DNA from: Bacillus sp. BGMRC 2118
GTDB lineage: Bacteria > Bacillota > Bacilli > Bacillales > SA4
DNA: 64,000 nucleotides
Reading direction: 5' to 3'
Assembly: GCA_008364785.1 (NCBI GenBank)
Contig: VTTJ01000006.1
Coordinates: 62,001-126,000 of the forward strand
The position numbers and the translations under genes are program-made. This document shows positions 47,929 to 57,917 of this stretch, piece by piece (positions within the stretch are counted from its first letter, which is position 1; every line of letters starts with the position of its first letter). The notes under the pieces are model-generated. The model saw nothing but the letters and a program-made list of their open reading frames with translations, ran no database searches and was not told the origin of the DNA.

Positions 47929-50484
47929 ATGAAGCTAGTACATTTTGAGCTTAAAAAAATATTTAAACAGAGGAAGTTTTTTTGGTTAGCTATAATTATA
48001 TTTATATATGTATGCGTTATATTTATTCAAAATTATATTCAACAAGATACTTTGGCTGAACGTGCCAGAGAAGAGGTTTTATCTTTTGAAGGAGAAATAA
48101 ATTCTATTCAAAGTGAGTTACAAAGAGAAAGTATTTCTAACCCATCAAATAATCTAGTATCTAAACAATTGGAATACTCCAAGGAAATGAAAGCTGCAAT
48201 CTTTAACTGGAAAACCTCTATACATAATGAAAAATGGGACGAAACTCCAACTTATAGGGCAGAGTTTTTTTCGAATTTAACCGAATTTGTGGAAAGTGGA
48301 GGTGAATTTGAATTTGTTAGTGCCTTAGAAATTAATAAACAATATGATTTAAACTTATGGTTATTAGAATATGGATTAGCTTTTGAGGATGAAAATTACC
48401 CTATCTCACCACATCTCTTATTAAAGGAAAATACATCTGTCCTATTAGGATTAGCTGGAATTATTATAATTATATTATTATTCGGTAATATTTTAACAAA
48501 AGAATATGAGAGCAATACGATTCTTACTATTAAAACACAAAATATTGCTAAATGGAAGATTATATTCTCAAAATATATAGCAATAAATATAGTTACTGTG
48601 GTCTTCATAATTATTGTAGTTATCGTTAGTATAATTTTACCACTAATTTTTGGTGCGAAATTGGAAGGGTTATATCCACAATTACTAGTGTCAGATGAAA
48701 CTTATATAATTATTTCAACAATCTATTACATTTTACGAGTTATATTATTGTTTATAAGTGCTAACGCAATTATAGTAAGTGTTTTATTTTTGTTAAGTAT
48801 AATCTTTAAAAGAACCTTTATTGCAATAATGACAACAGGTTTTATTCTGTGCATTGGATATATTAATACCGATATGATTTCTATATTACAAACTCCTTTG
48901 AATCCATTTTATCTACTCTTTTTTAATGATATTTTACTCGAGATTCCCAAAAATAAGGATTGGATAATTCTGATATCTGCTTTTTTTTGGAGTCTATCGT
49001 TATTATTTTTAGCAATTCAAATTTCAGATAAGGGAAAGACTGAAATTTTCCCAATAGAAAAGAAACCATTTAGCAATGGGAAAACTCAGAGGAACCCCTC
49101 TCTACTTTGGGGGAACATTAAATTTGAGCTAAGAAAAATTAGTCGAAAAGGTTTATTAGTCCAGTCTCTAATTATTCTGTTAATAATGATAATAATTATC
49201 TCTTATGGTTTTTCTAAAGAAGCTAGCCAAAAAGAAGCTAATTATCTATATACATTAAATAAAGAAAAAGATGATTTGGAAAATATTATTATTCCACATT
49301 TTGAAGGAGTATTAACAGAATTAAAAGATAACCTAAGGGGTGACGGGGAGTCTGAAGAAATTAAGGGGAGCGCAGGTAAAGACAAAATAATAAATGAAAT
49401 CGAAGCAACAATAATCCTTGAAAAGGAAAAACTCGCCAAATTAAAATATGCAATTGATAGTTACGCTAAGGACATATATAAACCTATGTATGATTATCAA
49501 TTATTTATTCTTCAATTCTCTAACGGAGAGTTTGAATCTGGAAATGTAGTAGGGGATTCAATTCGAAATCAAATAGGTCAGTTTACAATGGATGTAAGTA
49601 TTATGGAAAAAGAATTTTTAAAAGAAAGGGATATCCAACCCGTCTTTCCAGGAGAATATGTCCTCAATACACAACTTACTTGGAAGCAAGAGCAAATCAA
49701 TTATACTAAGGAAGAATGGATCGAAGAAAATGAGAAGGTTGACAGTAGTGGCCTGTATTCACTCTTACTATATTTCAAGAAATATTATTACTATACTTTA
49801 ATTATCCTATTATTCTTATTAGGTGCTGGATATTCAGATGAGTTAGGAAAGATAAAAACTTTAAACTTTTTGTTAACTCAACCAAATTCCATAAGAAAAT
49901 TATATATAGTTAAGATTATTAGCGCTTCTTTAGTGACCATTATTAGTATGTTAGTATTGCTATGTATAATAATTTTTACAGGGACAATGTTTGACCGTTT
50001 TGGAGATTGGCAATATCCTATTTTGTATTATGATAGTGTAAAATCTACTAATTCATCTGGTTATGAAGGTTACACACCTGTTGGTTGGTCTACTGGATTC
50101 CATTTCATTTCTTTGGGTAAGTATCTTGTAGAGACAATTCTATTGTTTGTTTCTATAATGATATTTGTTATTGTATTATCAATCTTCCTGTCTATATTCT
50201 TAAAGAATAAATTTAGCGTATTTTCGGCTACTATATTATTGTTGATTTTAGGTTATAATATTTGTGTAACCTATCTATCTGAAATTTCTCACCTAATTCC
50301 ATTTACCTATTTTAATACAGCAAAAGTTGCTAATGGGGAATTAAATTTAATATTAGATAACTCAAATATTACAACTGCTACTGGTTGCTATATACTTATA
50401 TTTTTTACATTTATTATGACTTTATTTGGATATATTTTCTTAACTTTAAAATCGAGAAAAAAAGATTACATATTTGGGGAATAG
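47929..50484 (+). CDS. Large ABC-2-type permease
   Basis: About 851 residues from ATG 47929. Two ABC-2 halves appear fused: each has a first helix, a long outer loop of 120–200 residues and five further helices (first half about 20–380, second about 405–845). The loops are charged and helical. Such two-gene exporters often move antimicrobial peptides or give self-protection. The cargo is unknown. Confidence 0.85.
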   Translation: MKLVHFELKKIFKQRKFFWLAIIIFIYVCVIFIQNYIQQDTLAERAREEVLSFEGEINSIQSELQRESISNPSNNLVSKQLEYSKEMKAAIFNWKTSIHNEKWDETPTYRAEFFSNLTEFVESGGEFEFVSALEINKQYDLNLWLLEYGLAFEDENYPISPHLLLKENTSVLLGLAGIIIIILLFGNILTKEYESNTILTIKTQNIAKWKIIFSKYIAINIVTVVFIIIVVIVSIILPLIFGAKLEGLYPQLLVSDETYIIISTIYYILRVILLFISANAIIVSVLFLLSIIFKRTFIAIMTTGFILCIGYINTDMISILQTPLNPFYLLFFNDILLEIPKNKDWIILISAFFWSLSLLFLAIQISDKGKTEIFPIEKKPFSNGKTQRNPSLLWGNIKFELRKISRKGLLVQSLIILLIMIIIISYGFSKEASQKEANYLYTLNKEKDDLENIIIPHFEGVLTELKDNLRGDGESEEIKGSAGKDKIINEIEATIILEKEKLAKLKYAIDSYAKDIYKPMYDYQLFILQFSNGEFESGNVVGDSIRNQIGQFTMDVSIMEKEFLKERDIQPVFPGEYVLNTQLTWKQEQINYTKEEWIEENEKVDSSGLYSLLLYFKKYYYYTLIILLFLLGAGYSDELGKIKTLNFLLTQPNSIRKLYIVKIISASLVTIISMLVLLCIIIFTGTMFDRFGDWQYPILYYDSVKSTNSSGYEGYTPVGWSTGFHFISLGKYLVETILLFVSIMIFVIVLSIFLSIFLKNKFSVFSATILLLILGYNICVTYLSEISHLIPFTYFNTAKVANGELNLILDNSNITTATGCYILIFFTFIMTLFGYIFLTLKSRKKDYIFGE

Positions 50485-50536
50485 AATATATAAATATATA
50501 ATCTTTATTTCTAATTATCTGTTTGGTTATTAAATA

Positions 50537-50557
50537 TAGCCCCCTAAAAGGGGGCTA
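50537..50557. terminator. GC-rich hairpin after the ABC operon
   Basis: TAGCCCCCT pairs with AGGGGGCTA around a 3-base loop. The T-run is weak, so termination is likely but not certain. Confidence 0.5.
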
Positions 50558-50950
50558 CTGTTATTGGTGCAATTGCCCCGAATTGTAGAACCTGGGACTT
50601 TACTCTAATTGAATTACACTTCCTAAGTTGTATCCTAGAATCAGACCAAGAATGGTACAGAGTCCAAGTAATATATTAAATGAACTTATATATATACATC
50701 CAAAGAATAATAGTGATTATGAGATGAAAATTAATTTACTAATTAAGATGAACAAGGATCATTTTTATGCTCTCATAATATATTTATTTTACTATCTAAT
50801 TGTATCGATGATGGAGAAAGATCATCATCCTTTTTTATTTTCGATTATGTTTTTGATAATATTGTATAAAATATACAACTAAAAAAGAGAAGTTGTTAAC
50901 AAGATGGATATTAAATTAGCTAAGAAAATATTATTTCAATGGGGTGTAGT
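50558..50950. other. Stretch without a supported gene
   Basis: An 84-codon frame at 50628 (TTG, hydrophobic C-terminus) has no ribosome site or recognisable sequence. I do not call it as a gene. Confidence 0.35.
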
Positions 50951-50951
50951 T

Positions 50952-51205
50952 AGAGAGCTGGTTCGCTACCGGTGATGTATTATTGAAGAACGCGCTAGAC
51001 AACATAAAAGAATTCAATAGGTCTTAGAAGGAGCATTCCAACTAGGATCTGTTGTGGTATCTGATATTAACGGTGTTTCATCAAAGGATATGCTTAGAGC
51101 TATCGTTAACGGTGAGGAAGATCCTGAGAAACTAGCTAGTATGTCTCGACGATCTATGAAAAAAAAAAGAAGAAATTGAATTAGCTCTTCAAGGATAGGT
51201 GAATC
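50952..51205 (+). mobile_element. IS110-family transposase fragment
   Basis: In broken frames the + strand reads RELVRYR, IIEERARQHKRIQ and SVVVSDINGVSSKDMLRAI, then EEDPEKLASMSRRSMKKK. This is the middle of an IS110/IS116/IS902 transposase. Stops and a shift in the A-run near 51160 disrupt it, and both ends are missing. Confidence 0.75.
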
Positions 51206-51269
51206 CTGAGGAAACTGGTACAAAAAGTGATGACAGAGTGTGACGCAGCAGATCAGCTGGTAATTTACG

Positions 51270-52134
51270 GAGCCCAAGGATAGCGAAACACCAGATGGGA
51301 TGACATTGGTCAGCACGTCACGTTAATGCCAGATGGAACATTCGTAACAGGCAGAGACATTAAGGATGATAGTGTAGATTTCAATGACATTCCTGCAGGT
51401 ATTTCAGGTTTACAATACTGGTTCATTTATGACTGAGATTCTAGGAAACTTCGACACTGGTAATGATAAATTAGAAGGAGCTCAACTCGAGACAATTCTA
51501 AAATTGAATCATTACCTAGTAACTGAAGCAGGAGCAGAAATTTTATTCCATCGCGAGAAGGCTGCTAAGTCTTGCCCAGGTACCGGAATTGATAAATCAT
51601 GGTTTGTACAAGCTGTGATGAATTATACAGCTGGTCAACCTATTAAAGTAGTTGCACCTAAACTCAAGTAAAAACTGAAACAGTTGTTAACTTCTTAAAT
51701 TAAAGGTGACAAAGGTGCAAGTGTTACAGCACTTCAAAAGAGAATATTAGCTTTAGGTTATAATCTTCCTAAGTATGGAGCAGACGGTCATTTCGGAGAT
51801 GAAACAGAAGAAGCTGTGAAACAGTTTCAACGTGATCATAATATTAATGATGACGGAATTGTGGGTCCTATCACTTCAAGGCATTTAGGTACCACAAAGC
51901 CTAAAAAGAAGGTTCCTTATCCAGGCAAAGTAATAAGTTAACTAAGCCTTTTGTAAAAAATGCAACTGTTCGAATGATTCAACAACGATTAAATGAATTA
52001 GGTGTTACAAACTAAAGGTTGATAACACTTACGGACCGATCACGTCCGCAGCTGTTGGTGACCTACAGGAAGAGCGCAGACTTAAAGCGGACAAGATTGT
52101 TGGAATAAATACTTGGAATGAAATGTTTAATTAA
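51270..52134 (+). pseudogene. Phage-type endolysin (amidase with peptidoglycan-binding repeats), decayed
   Basis: Pieces of an N-acetylmuramoyl-L-alanine amidase read RWDDIGQHVTLMPDGTFVTG and EILGNFDTGNDKLEGAQLE, then the zinc-site end AKSCPGTGIDKSWF. Two peptidoglycan-binding repeats follow, GASVTALQKRILALGYNLP…VGPITSRHL at about 51714–51890 and a second ending IVGINTWNEMFN at 52134. At least four frame breaks are present. It marks old prophage sequence. Confidence 0.75.
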
Positions 52135-52163
52135 AGAACAAAATAATAGTCATCATGTTCATC

Positions 52164-52197
52164 ACCTGTCTCACTCTTCGGAGTGGGGCTTTTTTAT
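52164..52197 (+). terminator. Terminator after the endolysin remnant
   Basis: CACTC pairs with GAGTG around TTCG and ends in GGGGCTTTTTT. A near copy lies at 56315–56348. Confidence 0.65.
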
Positions 52198-52410
52198 TAA
52201 ATGCTCTTTCTAAATTGCGTTTATAACATAAGCATAAATATAACTCATAGAACACTAATCATACTCCGGAAATTACCATCTATGGTTTATTTTTAATACT
52301 CTCTGTTGTACCCTTGTACCTATTGATTCACAAATCTTGTTGTCGATCTTTGGAAGAAAAATCATATTGTACTATAAAACACTTTTTTTGACACTACCTT
52401 TTATAAGAAG

Positions 52411-55400
52411 ATGTCTAACGGGAAATATGCTAGATTTAACTCAAAGGGACATTATATAGAATATGAACTTTTGGAAGCATCTGGCGTAGAGAAAAGTCCA
52501 ATAGTACCAAACGATTCAATTGCCAAATTTCACGACAGCACAATTGTATATAAAAATGTATTTCCTGAAGTAGATCTTCAAAATATTACTTTTAATGAAA
52601 GTAATAAAGAAGATTTAGTATTACATTCTTACCAAGGGCTTCATATTTTTAAGTTTAAATTAAAAACTGATCTTACAGCAAAAACACAACCAGATGGTTC
52701 GATTCAATTTTATAATGATAATGACAAAAGTGTTTTTGTCCTACCAAAACCATTTATGACTGATTCAAACTACAGTGAATCACTCGGTGAAACAGAGACA
52801 TCACACAATGTTCAATATGAACTTGTAGAAACAAATGATGGATATACACTAACTGTTAATGCAGATCCAGAATGGTTAGGAGATAGTAAAAGGAAATTCC
52901 CAGTTTATATTGATCCAACTACATCGACTCTAAATACTGGCACTGATACGTTTGTAATGAGTGCTTATCCCACAACTAACTATGGTTCATCTTCTAGTAA
53001 ATGGGATGCTAATCAAGGTCAGTATGTATTAAAGACAGGATATTATGATTCAACTACAGGAACAAATTATGCCTTTTTAAATACAGACATTAGTTCAGTT
53101 GATAACATGATTATCACTGGTGCAAAACTTAATGTACATGTTACCCATTCAGCCACTAGTATAGCAAATGGTTTATGGTTAGACTCTGTGAGTGGTGGAT
53201 GGAATCCTTCTACTGTAACTTGGAATACAAAGCCTTCTTCAACCAATATTACTTATGTTAACGTTGTTAAGGATACCTGGGCTCAATTTGATGTTACATC
53301 AACAGTAAAAGGTTGGGTTGATGGAACAAAAACAAACTATGGGTTCAAACTCCATACAAACGGTAATGGACAATCATATTGGAAGAAGATAGTGTCATCA
53401 ACTAATAGTACATTAAAACCTTATATTTCAGTGACATATGAGATACCAGTACCAGAGACTCCCACGGGGAAAGCTCTAAGTTGGGGGAATGGGACTGGAT
53501 ATGTTGAATTCTCATGGAAGGCAGTCCCTGGAGCTTCAAGGTATAATGTGTGGATTTATAATGGGAAAAATTATGAATCTTTCGATGTTGGAAATGCTAC
53601 ATCTTGGTCTACAGCAAATAAAAAAATCTGGCCAACACATTCTGAAATAAACAGTGGTAGATTTGATCTACACCAAGATCAATTAGGAAGTGAACTTCCT
53701 ATTGATCCATCTCCAGTTTATCGAAATGCAGGAGGTACCTATGGATCTAGAACGAATTACGCTATTAGGGTAAGTGCAGTTTTTCCAAATGGGAAGGAAA
53801 GCGCAATGTCAGGTGGATCATCTGTAGCGTTTGTACCTAATATCCCAAATTTAACAAAACCGATTCCAAGTGGAAATAGCTACTCAAATGGCAATGAAAC
53901 AGGATATGTTGATGTGAAATGGGATACAGTACCTAACGCAACAGGATATAAGATTTGGGTATTTAATGGATCGTATTACGAAGCTCTTGATGTAGGAAAT
54001 GTTACTTCTTGGTCAACTTCCAATAAGAAAATTTGGCCTACTTCAGCAGAAATCAATGCAGGAAGATATAAGTTGCATTTAACGGATAATTTAGGATCTG
54101 AATTGCCGTTAAATCCATCAAGTACTTATGCAAAAGCAGGAACTAAATATGCAACTGCAACAAACTATTGGTTTAGAGTAACCGCTTATAATTCTCAAGG
54201 AGAAACAGTACTATCTGACCCATATACTCCTTATTTGCCCAATTTATCTATACCGAATACTCCAAATGGACAAGCTTTCCGGGATAAGGAGGGTTTAGAG
54301 ACAGGGAATGTTGTATTAGAATGGGAACCAATAGCAGGTGCTACTGGATACAAAGTTGCAGTCTGGAACGGAATTTCATATGAATACTTTGACGTTGGTG
54401 AAGCTAATTATTGGTCTACCATAGAAAAAGGTATTTGGCCGACTCCTGAGGAGGTTCAAACTGGAAGGTATAAATTACACCATGATGGTCTTGGTGCTGA
54501 GCTACCTTTATCTCCGTCATCAACTTATTCTAAAGCAGGAACTACTTATGCTAATAATGATAACTATTATTTCAGAATAGTTGCATATGATTTAAATGGA
54601 GAGACCATTTACTCTCAGAATCCTTTAATGCTAACAATACCTGATACTACACCACAGCAAGATGAATTACTTGATCAGGGTATCATATATAAAGAAGATA
54701 TTACTTCTTATGAAGAAGAGTTGAATGATAATGGAGAAAACAATGCTCACATTAGTGCAGTTAATGATGCAGCAGAAGAGGAAATTACTCAGCAAGGATT
54801 CATAACATTTGAGGATTATGCTCTATTACAAGAAGAATTAGCACCGCAAATGGTACAAACATCATCAACCACATCTACGTCTGATGGGGAAGATATTTAT
54901 TTCACAGATGGAAGTGTCATATCAGAGGAAGAAGCACTGGAAATAGAAGCCATGGCTCTGGAATACTATAACTACTTCAAAACAAATAATATAGATCCAA
55001 CTACTGAATCAGTTGATACTGCTGTAACAACTCAAGCTGTAACAACAACCCAAGCATTAACTGTTTTGAAAAATATGGGATTAAACTATACCTCAAAGCA
55101 ACTTGCTACAAGGTTAGCTACATTAGGAATTCTTGCCGGATTAGATGGACCACTTCCTATTGGAGATTTTATTGCTTTAGTAGCAGGTGTAACTATAGTA
55201 AGTGTTGATGCTTACAACTATCATAAGAATAGGACAGCAATTAAAAATAATATTGGAACTAAAGAAGGAAGAAGATTTTCAAGTGCAGCTGCACGTGCAA
55301 TTGAATATACCTACTACACTAGACATCATGTGAGAAATGGTTATAGACATTTCGTAGCCATCCCAAGATCCAGTGATGGTGGAGGTATATACGTAGGTAG

Positions 55401-55662
55401 CCCTTTAACAGTTAAACAAGCGAATTTACGAGCTTTATGGGGCCAGGATACTTTTAGCGTTCACAATAATTATGCAAGAAATGTTGCTTATGCACCTTTC
55501 GGTAGAGGTTTATGGGAGAATGCACATACTAGTAACGGAAGATACCCAAATAATTTACCTCATTGGCATGCGTTAAAAATAAATCAATATGGCCAATGGG
55601 TACGACATAAGGGGCATCATTTTTATGCTAATTTAATTGATACTAGTTGGTATAACTGGTAG
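52411..55662 (+). CDS. DNRLRE-domain polymorphic toxin, N-terminally truncated
   Basis: A 1083-residue protein. It begins inside a WapA-like N-terminal domain (NGKYARFNSKGHYIEYELL), without a signal peptide or a good ribosome site, so its true 5' end seems lost. A DNRLRE region follows (about 165–350, with GGWNPSTVTWNTKPSS). Then come three fibronectin-like repeats of about 135 residues, each with a DVGxxxxWST … IWPT block. The C-terminal 150 residues hold a toxin-like domain ending NLPHWHALKINQYGQW and GHHFYANL, rich in His as in metal-dependent nucleases. No RHS core is present. A candidate immunity gene follows. Confidence 0.7.
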   Translation: MSNGKYARFNSKGHYIEYELLEASGVEKSPIVPNDSIAKFHDSTIVYKNVFPEVDLQNITFNESNKEDLVLHSYQGLHIFKFKLKTDLTAKTQPDGSIQFYNDNDKSVFVLPKPFMTDSNYSESLGETETSHNVQYELVETNDGYTLTVNADPEWLGDSKRKFPVYIDPTTSTLNTGTDTFVMSAYPTTNYGSSSSKWDANQGQYVLKTGYYDSTTGTNYAFLNTDISSVDNMIITGAKLNVHVTHSATSIANGLWLDSVSGGWNPSTVTWNTKPSSTNITYVNVVKDTWAQFDVTSTVKGWVDGTKTNYGFKLHTNGNGQSYWKKIVSSTNSTLKPYISVTYEIPVPETPTGKALSWGNGTGYVEFSWKAVPGASRYNVWIYNGKNYESFDVGNATSWSTANKKIWPTHSEINSGRFDLHQDQLGSELPIDPSPVYRNAGGTYGSRTNYAIRVSAVFPNGKESAMSGGSSVAFVPNIPNLTKPIPSGNSYSNGNETGYVDVKWDTVPNATGYKIWVFNGSYYEALDVGNVTSWSTSNKKIWPTSAEINAGRYKLHLTDNLGSELPLNPSSTYAKAGTKYATATNYWFRVTAYNSQGETVLSDPYTPYLPNLSIPNTPNGQAFRDKEGLETGNVVLEWEPIAGATGYKVAVWNGISYEYFDVGEANYWSTIEKGIWPTPEEVQTGRYKLHHDGLGAELPLSPSSTYSKAGTTYANNDNYYFRIVAYDLNGETIYSQNPLMLTIPDTTPQQDELLDQGIIYKEDITSYEEELNDNGENNAHISAVNDAAEEEITQQGFITFEDYALLQEELAPQMVQTSSTTSTSDGEDIYFTDGSVISEEEALEIEAMALEYYNYFKTNNIDPTTESVDTAVTTQAVTTTQALTVLKNMGLNYTSKQLATRLATLGILAGLDGPLPIGDFIALVAGVTIVSVDAYNYHKNRTAIKNNIGTKEGRRFSSAAARAIEYTYYTRHHVRNGYRHFVAIPRSSDGGGIYVGSPLTVKQANLRALWGQDTFSVHNNYARNVAYAPFGRGLWENAHTSNGRYPNNLPHWHALKINQYGQWVRHKGHHFYANLIDTSWYNW

Positions 55663-55675
55663 GAAGGGGCTTAAA

Positions 55676-56095
55676 ATGAACCAATTATTTCTTCAAAAAT
55701 TTGATGAATTACACAGCAAGTCTTTATTTCAGGCGTATAGAAATAAATTTGTAATTTCAAGTGAACCAACTAATTTTTGGAGAAGGTACCCAGATGTTTT
55801 AGAGAGATCTTTGAGAGATCATAAACAGGTAATTAATGAGATAAAATCTCTAAATGTAGAAAAGTACTACTTTTTTTATTTCATTGGAAGCCAAGCTGAT
55901 GCTAAAGATAGGTCAGATGTATTTGAGGCGACCAGTGATCAAATAATAAATGCTCTAAAATTAGATCGAAAAGTACCTCAAGATTTTTATGTTTTTGATG
56001 ATTCTTTTAGTTGGACGATTGTTAGTTGTCACGAACCTTTTGATGAGTATGGACCATTTGGGAAATATCACTATGCTATAATCCGAGATAGTTAA
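55676..56095 (+). CDS. Candidate immunity protein
   Basis: 139 residues from ATG 55676, six bases after AGGAAGGGG. A soluble alpha/beta protein with WRRYPDVLERSLRDH, YYFFYFIGSQADAKDRSDVF and a C-terminal FSWTIVSCHEPFDEYGPFG. I do not recognise the family. The position, 13 bases after a polymorphic toxin, makes immunity the best guess. Confidence 0.6.
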   Translation: MNQLFLQKFDELHSKSLFQAYRNKFVISSEPTNFWRRYPDVLERSLRDHKQVINEIKSLNVEKYYFFYFIGSQADAKDRSDVFEATSDQIINALKLDRKVPQDFYVFDDSFSWTIVSCHEPFDEYGPFGKYHYAIIRDS

Positions 56096-56189
56096 TACAT
56101 TTTACAAAACTTTAACTCTAATGGGAACTTCCATAGAAGTTCCTAATTACTTACATTGGACCAAGTGAGTAAAATGTCCAACTAAGAAA

Positions 56190-56269
56190 CAACAGATTAC
56201 AGGGCTTAAAAATGGCATAAAAGCAGACAAAATAGTCGGTATAAATACTTGGATGAAATGTTTAATTAA
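56190..56269 (+). pseudogene. Second endolysin tail remnant (direct repeat of 52085–52134)
   Basis: The stretch 56221–56269 repeats 52085–52134 with few differences and one missing base. It encodes the peptidoglycan-binding end KADKIVGINTW. The following terminator is also similar. So the toxin cassette lies between two copies of a lysin 3' end. Confidence 0.7.
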
Positions 56270-56314
56270 GGTCTATACTATTAGTCCACCAAGATTCCGC
56301 GCATAAATTGGTGA

Positions 56315-56348
56315 AGCCCTACTCTTCTCGGAGTGGGGCTTTTTTTTG
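56315..56348 (+). terminator. Terminator after the toxin cassette
   Basis: AGCCCTACTC pairs with GAGTGGGGCT, followed by eight T residues. Confidence 0.8.
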
Positions 56349-56421
56349 TTTATATTTATTGAAGAAGGAGAACACTAAATAAATGTAGAAATAATTGTAA
56401 GTGAATTTATGAGGTGACTAT

Positions 56422-57669
56422 ATGACAGCTGAGATAGCAATACTGAATAGAATGGGAATAGCTCTAGCAGCAGATAGTGCAGTTACAATTGGAAATAATG
56501 AATCACAGAAAGTATATAATACTGCAAATAAATTATTTGCTCTTTCAAAGAATCATCCTATCGGAATTATGATATACGGGAATGCCACTTATATGGGAGT
56601 ACCTTGGGAAATCATAATAAAATCCTTCCGTTCCCATATAGGAAGTGAAAAATATAGTGAATTATCAAGCTACTGCGATTCATTTTTCGATTTTCTTATT
56701 AACGACGGGAGGTTTATTAACAATTCTGCAGAGAACGAAAGAGTACAATTTGCATTTACTAGTTTCCTACTGGATATACTTAGGAAGGTAAATGAAAGAC
56801 TTGATTCAGAACTTGAGACAGACAAACCTGACGAAAAAACCGTGATTAATTACATGATTGAGAGTTTTAGTGCTGTTCTTTCTTCATTAAAAGAATATCG
56901 ATTTCTAGAGGGATTCGATTCTACATTTATTGAAGAGTTTATGGAGAGACATCGAGAAAATATACTCAATGTGATTCATGAAAATATCTTCTTAGAATTA
57001 CCTGAAAATACATATAATGAAATACTTGAAATTGCTGCCCATATGTTTTCAAAAGGAATATTCACTGAGACTTCAGGGCTAGTAATTTCAGGGTACGGTG
57101 AAAATGAGATCTTCCCATCACTGTATGATTTTACTATTGATGGGTTTTATTGTGGCAGACTAAAATATATTAAACGTGATCCAACAGTTATTTCATCGGC
57201 AGATGAGGAAGGAAAGACAACTGCCTCTATTAGACCATTTGCTCAAAAGGAAATGGTTTATTCTTTCATGGAAGGGATTGATCCATTACTAAATGACGTA
57301 ATTTCGGATTGTGTAGAAGATATTTTTTATCAATTACCGGAACTAATTGAAGAGAAATTAGGTAATAAATATACTAATGATGAAAAAGAAGTAATTAGAG
57401 ATTTGGGCATATCAGTTGTGAGTGAGTTCAATGACATTCTAGAAAGAGTTAAGGCAAATAAATTTATAAACCCTGTTGTAGAAGTTGTACAACTCCTTCC
57501 AAAAGAAGAGTTAGCGGCAATGGCTGAAGCCCTAGTAAACCTAACATCTTTTAAAAGGAAGATAACTAAAGAAACTGAATCAGTAGGAGGTCCTATTGAC
57601 GTTGCGGTAATTTCAAAGGGTGATGGGCTTATTTGGATAAAAGAAAACATTACTTTAATCCAGATTTAA
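56422..57669 (+). CDS. Proteasome-like Ntn-hydrolase family protein
   Basis: A 415-residue protein behind GAGGTG. The N-terminus reads M-TAEIAILNRMGIALAADSAVT. After Met removal Thr becomes residue 1 and Asp falls at residue 17 (LAAD-S), exactly as in proteasome beta subunits and HslV. NKLFALS supplies a Lys near the position of Lys33 with a short insertion. GIMIYGNATYMG would be the next strand. The C-terminus GGPIDVAVISKGDGLIWI also fits the fold. An insertion of about 200 helical residues in the middle sets it apart from 20S, HslV and Anbu. It would be a self-processing threonine protease or amidase. It leads a four-gene operon. Confidence 0.7.
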   Translation: MTAEIAILNRMGIALAADSAVTIGNNESQKVYNTANKLFALSKNHPIGIMIYGNATYMGVPWEIIIKSFRSHIGSEKYSELSSYCDSFFDFLINDGRFINNSAENERVQFAFTSFLLDILRKVNERLDSELETDKPDEKTVINYMIESFSAVLSSLKEYRFLEGFDSTFIEEFMERHRENILNVIHENIFLELPENTYNEILEIAAHMFSKGIFTETSGLVISGYGENEIFPSLYDFTIDGFYCGRLKYIKRDPTVISSADEEGKTTASIRPFAQKEMVYSFMEGIDPLLNDVISDCVEDIFYQLPELIEEKLGNKYTNDEKEVIRDLGISVVSEFNDILERVKANKFINPVVEVVQLLPKEELAAMAEALVNLTSFKRKITKETESVGGPIDVAVISKGDGLIWIKENITLIQI

Positions 57670-57713
57670 ATCACCATTATTTCAAAAATTTGTGATAAGG
57701 TGTGTGATTACTT

Positions 57714-57872
57714 TTGGCTTCAACTGTTCATATTAGTTATGCAGATGCAAAGAACAGATACTTTAAAGTTCCAGAAAAACTAAAAGAATATTATCGTATT
57801 AGGAAGCAAGATGAAGACCTTGGAAAAGAAATTGCAAAGGAAATTATTAAGAATATCAATAATAAAAAGTAA
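57714..57872 (+). CDS. 52-residue protein in the proteasome-like operon
   Basis: Starts at TTG 57714, behind AAGGTG, 44 bases after the Ntn-hydrolase gene. It reads ASTVHISYADAKNRYFKV, then a charged helix ending EIIKNINNKK. There is no signal peptide or membrane segment. It may be a partner, regulator or substrate of the protease; this rests only on position. Confidence 0.6.
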   Translation: MASTVHISYADAKNRYFKVPEKLKEYYRIRKQDEDLGKEIAKEIIKNINNKK

Positions 57873-57917
57873 AGCTAATTTAGATAAAAAGGTTAGTGTT
57901 TCATTGGAGGCGTTTTT

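Noticed and set aside
50628..50882. An 84-residue ORF with a hydrophobic C-terminus
   Set aside because: There is no ribosome site and the sequence looks like an AT-rich chance frame between decayed elements.
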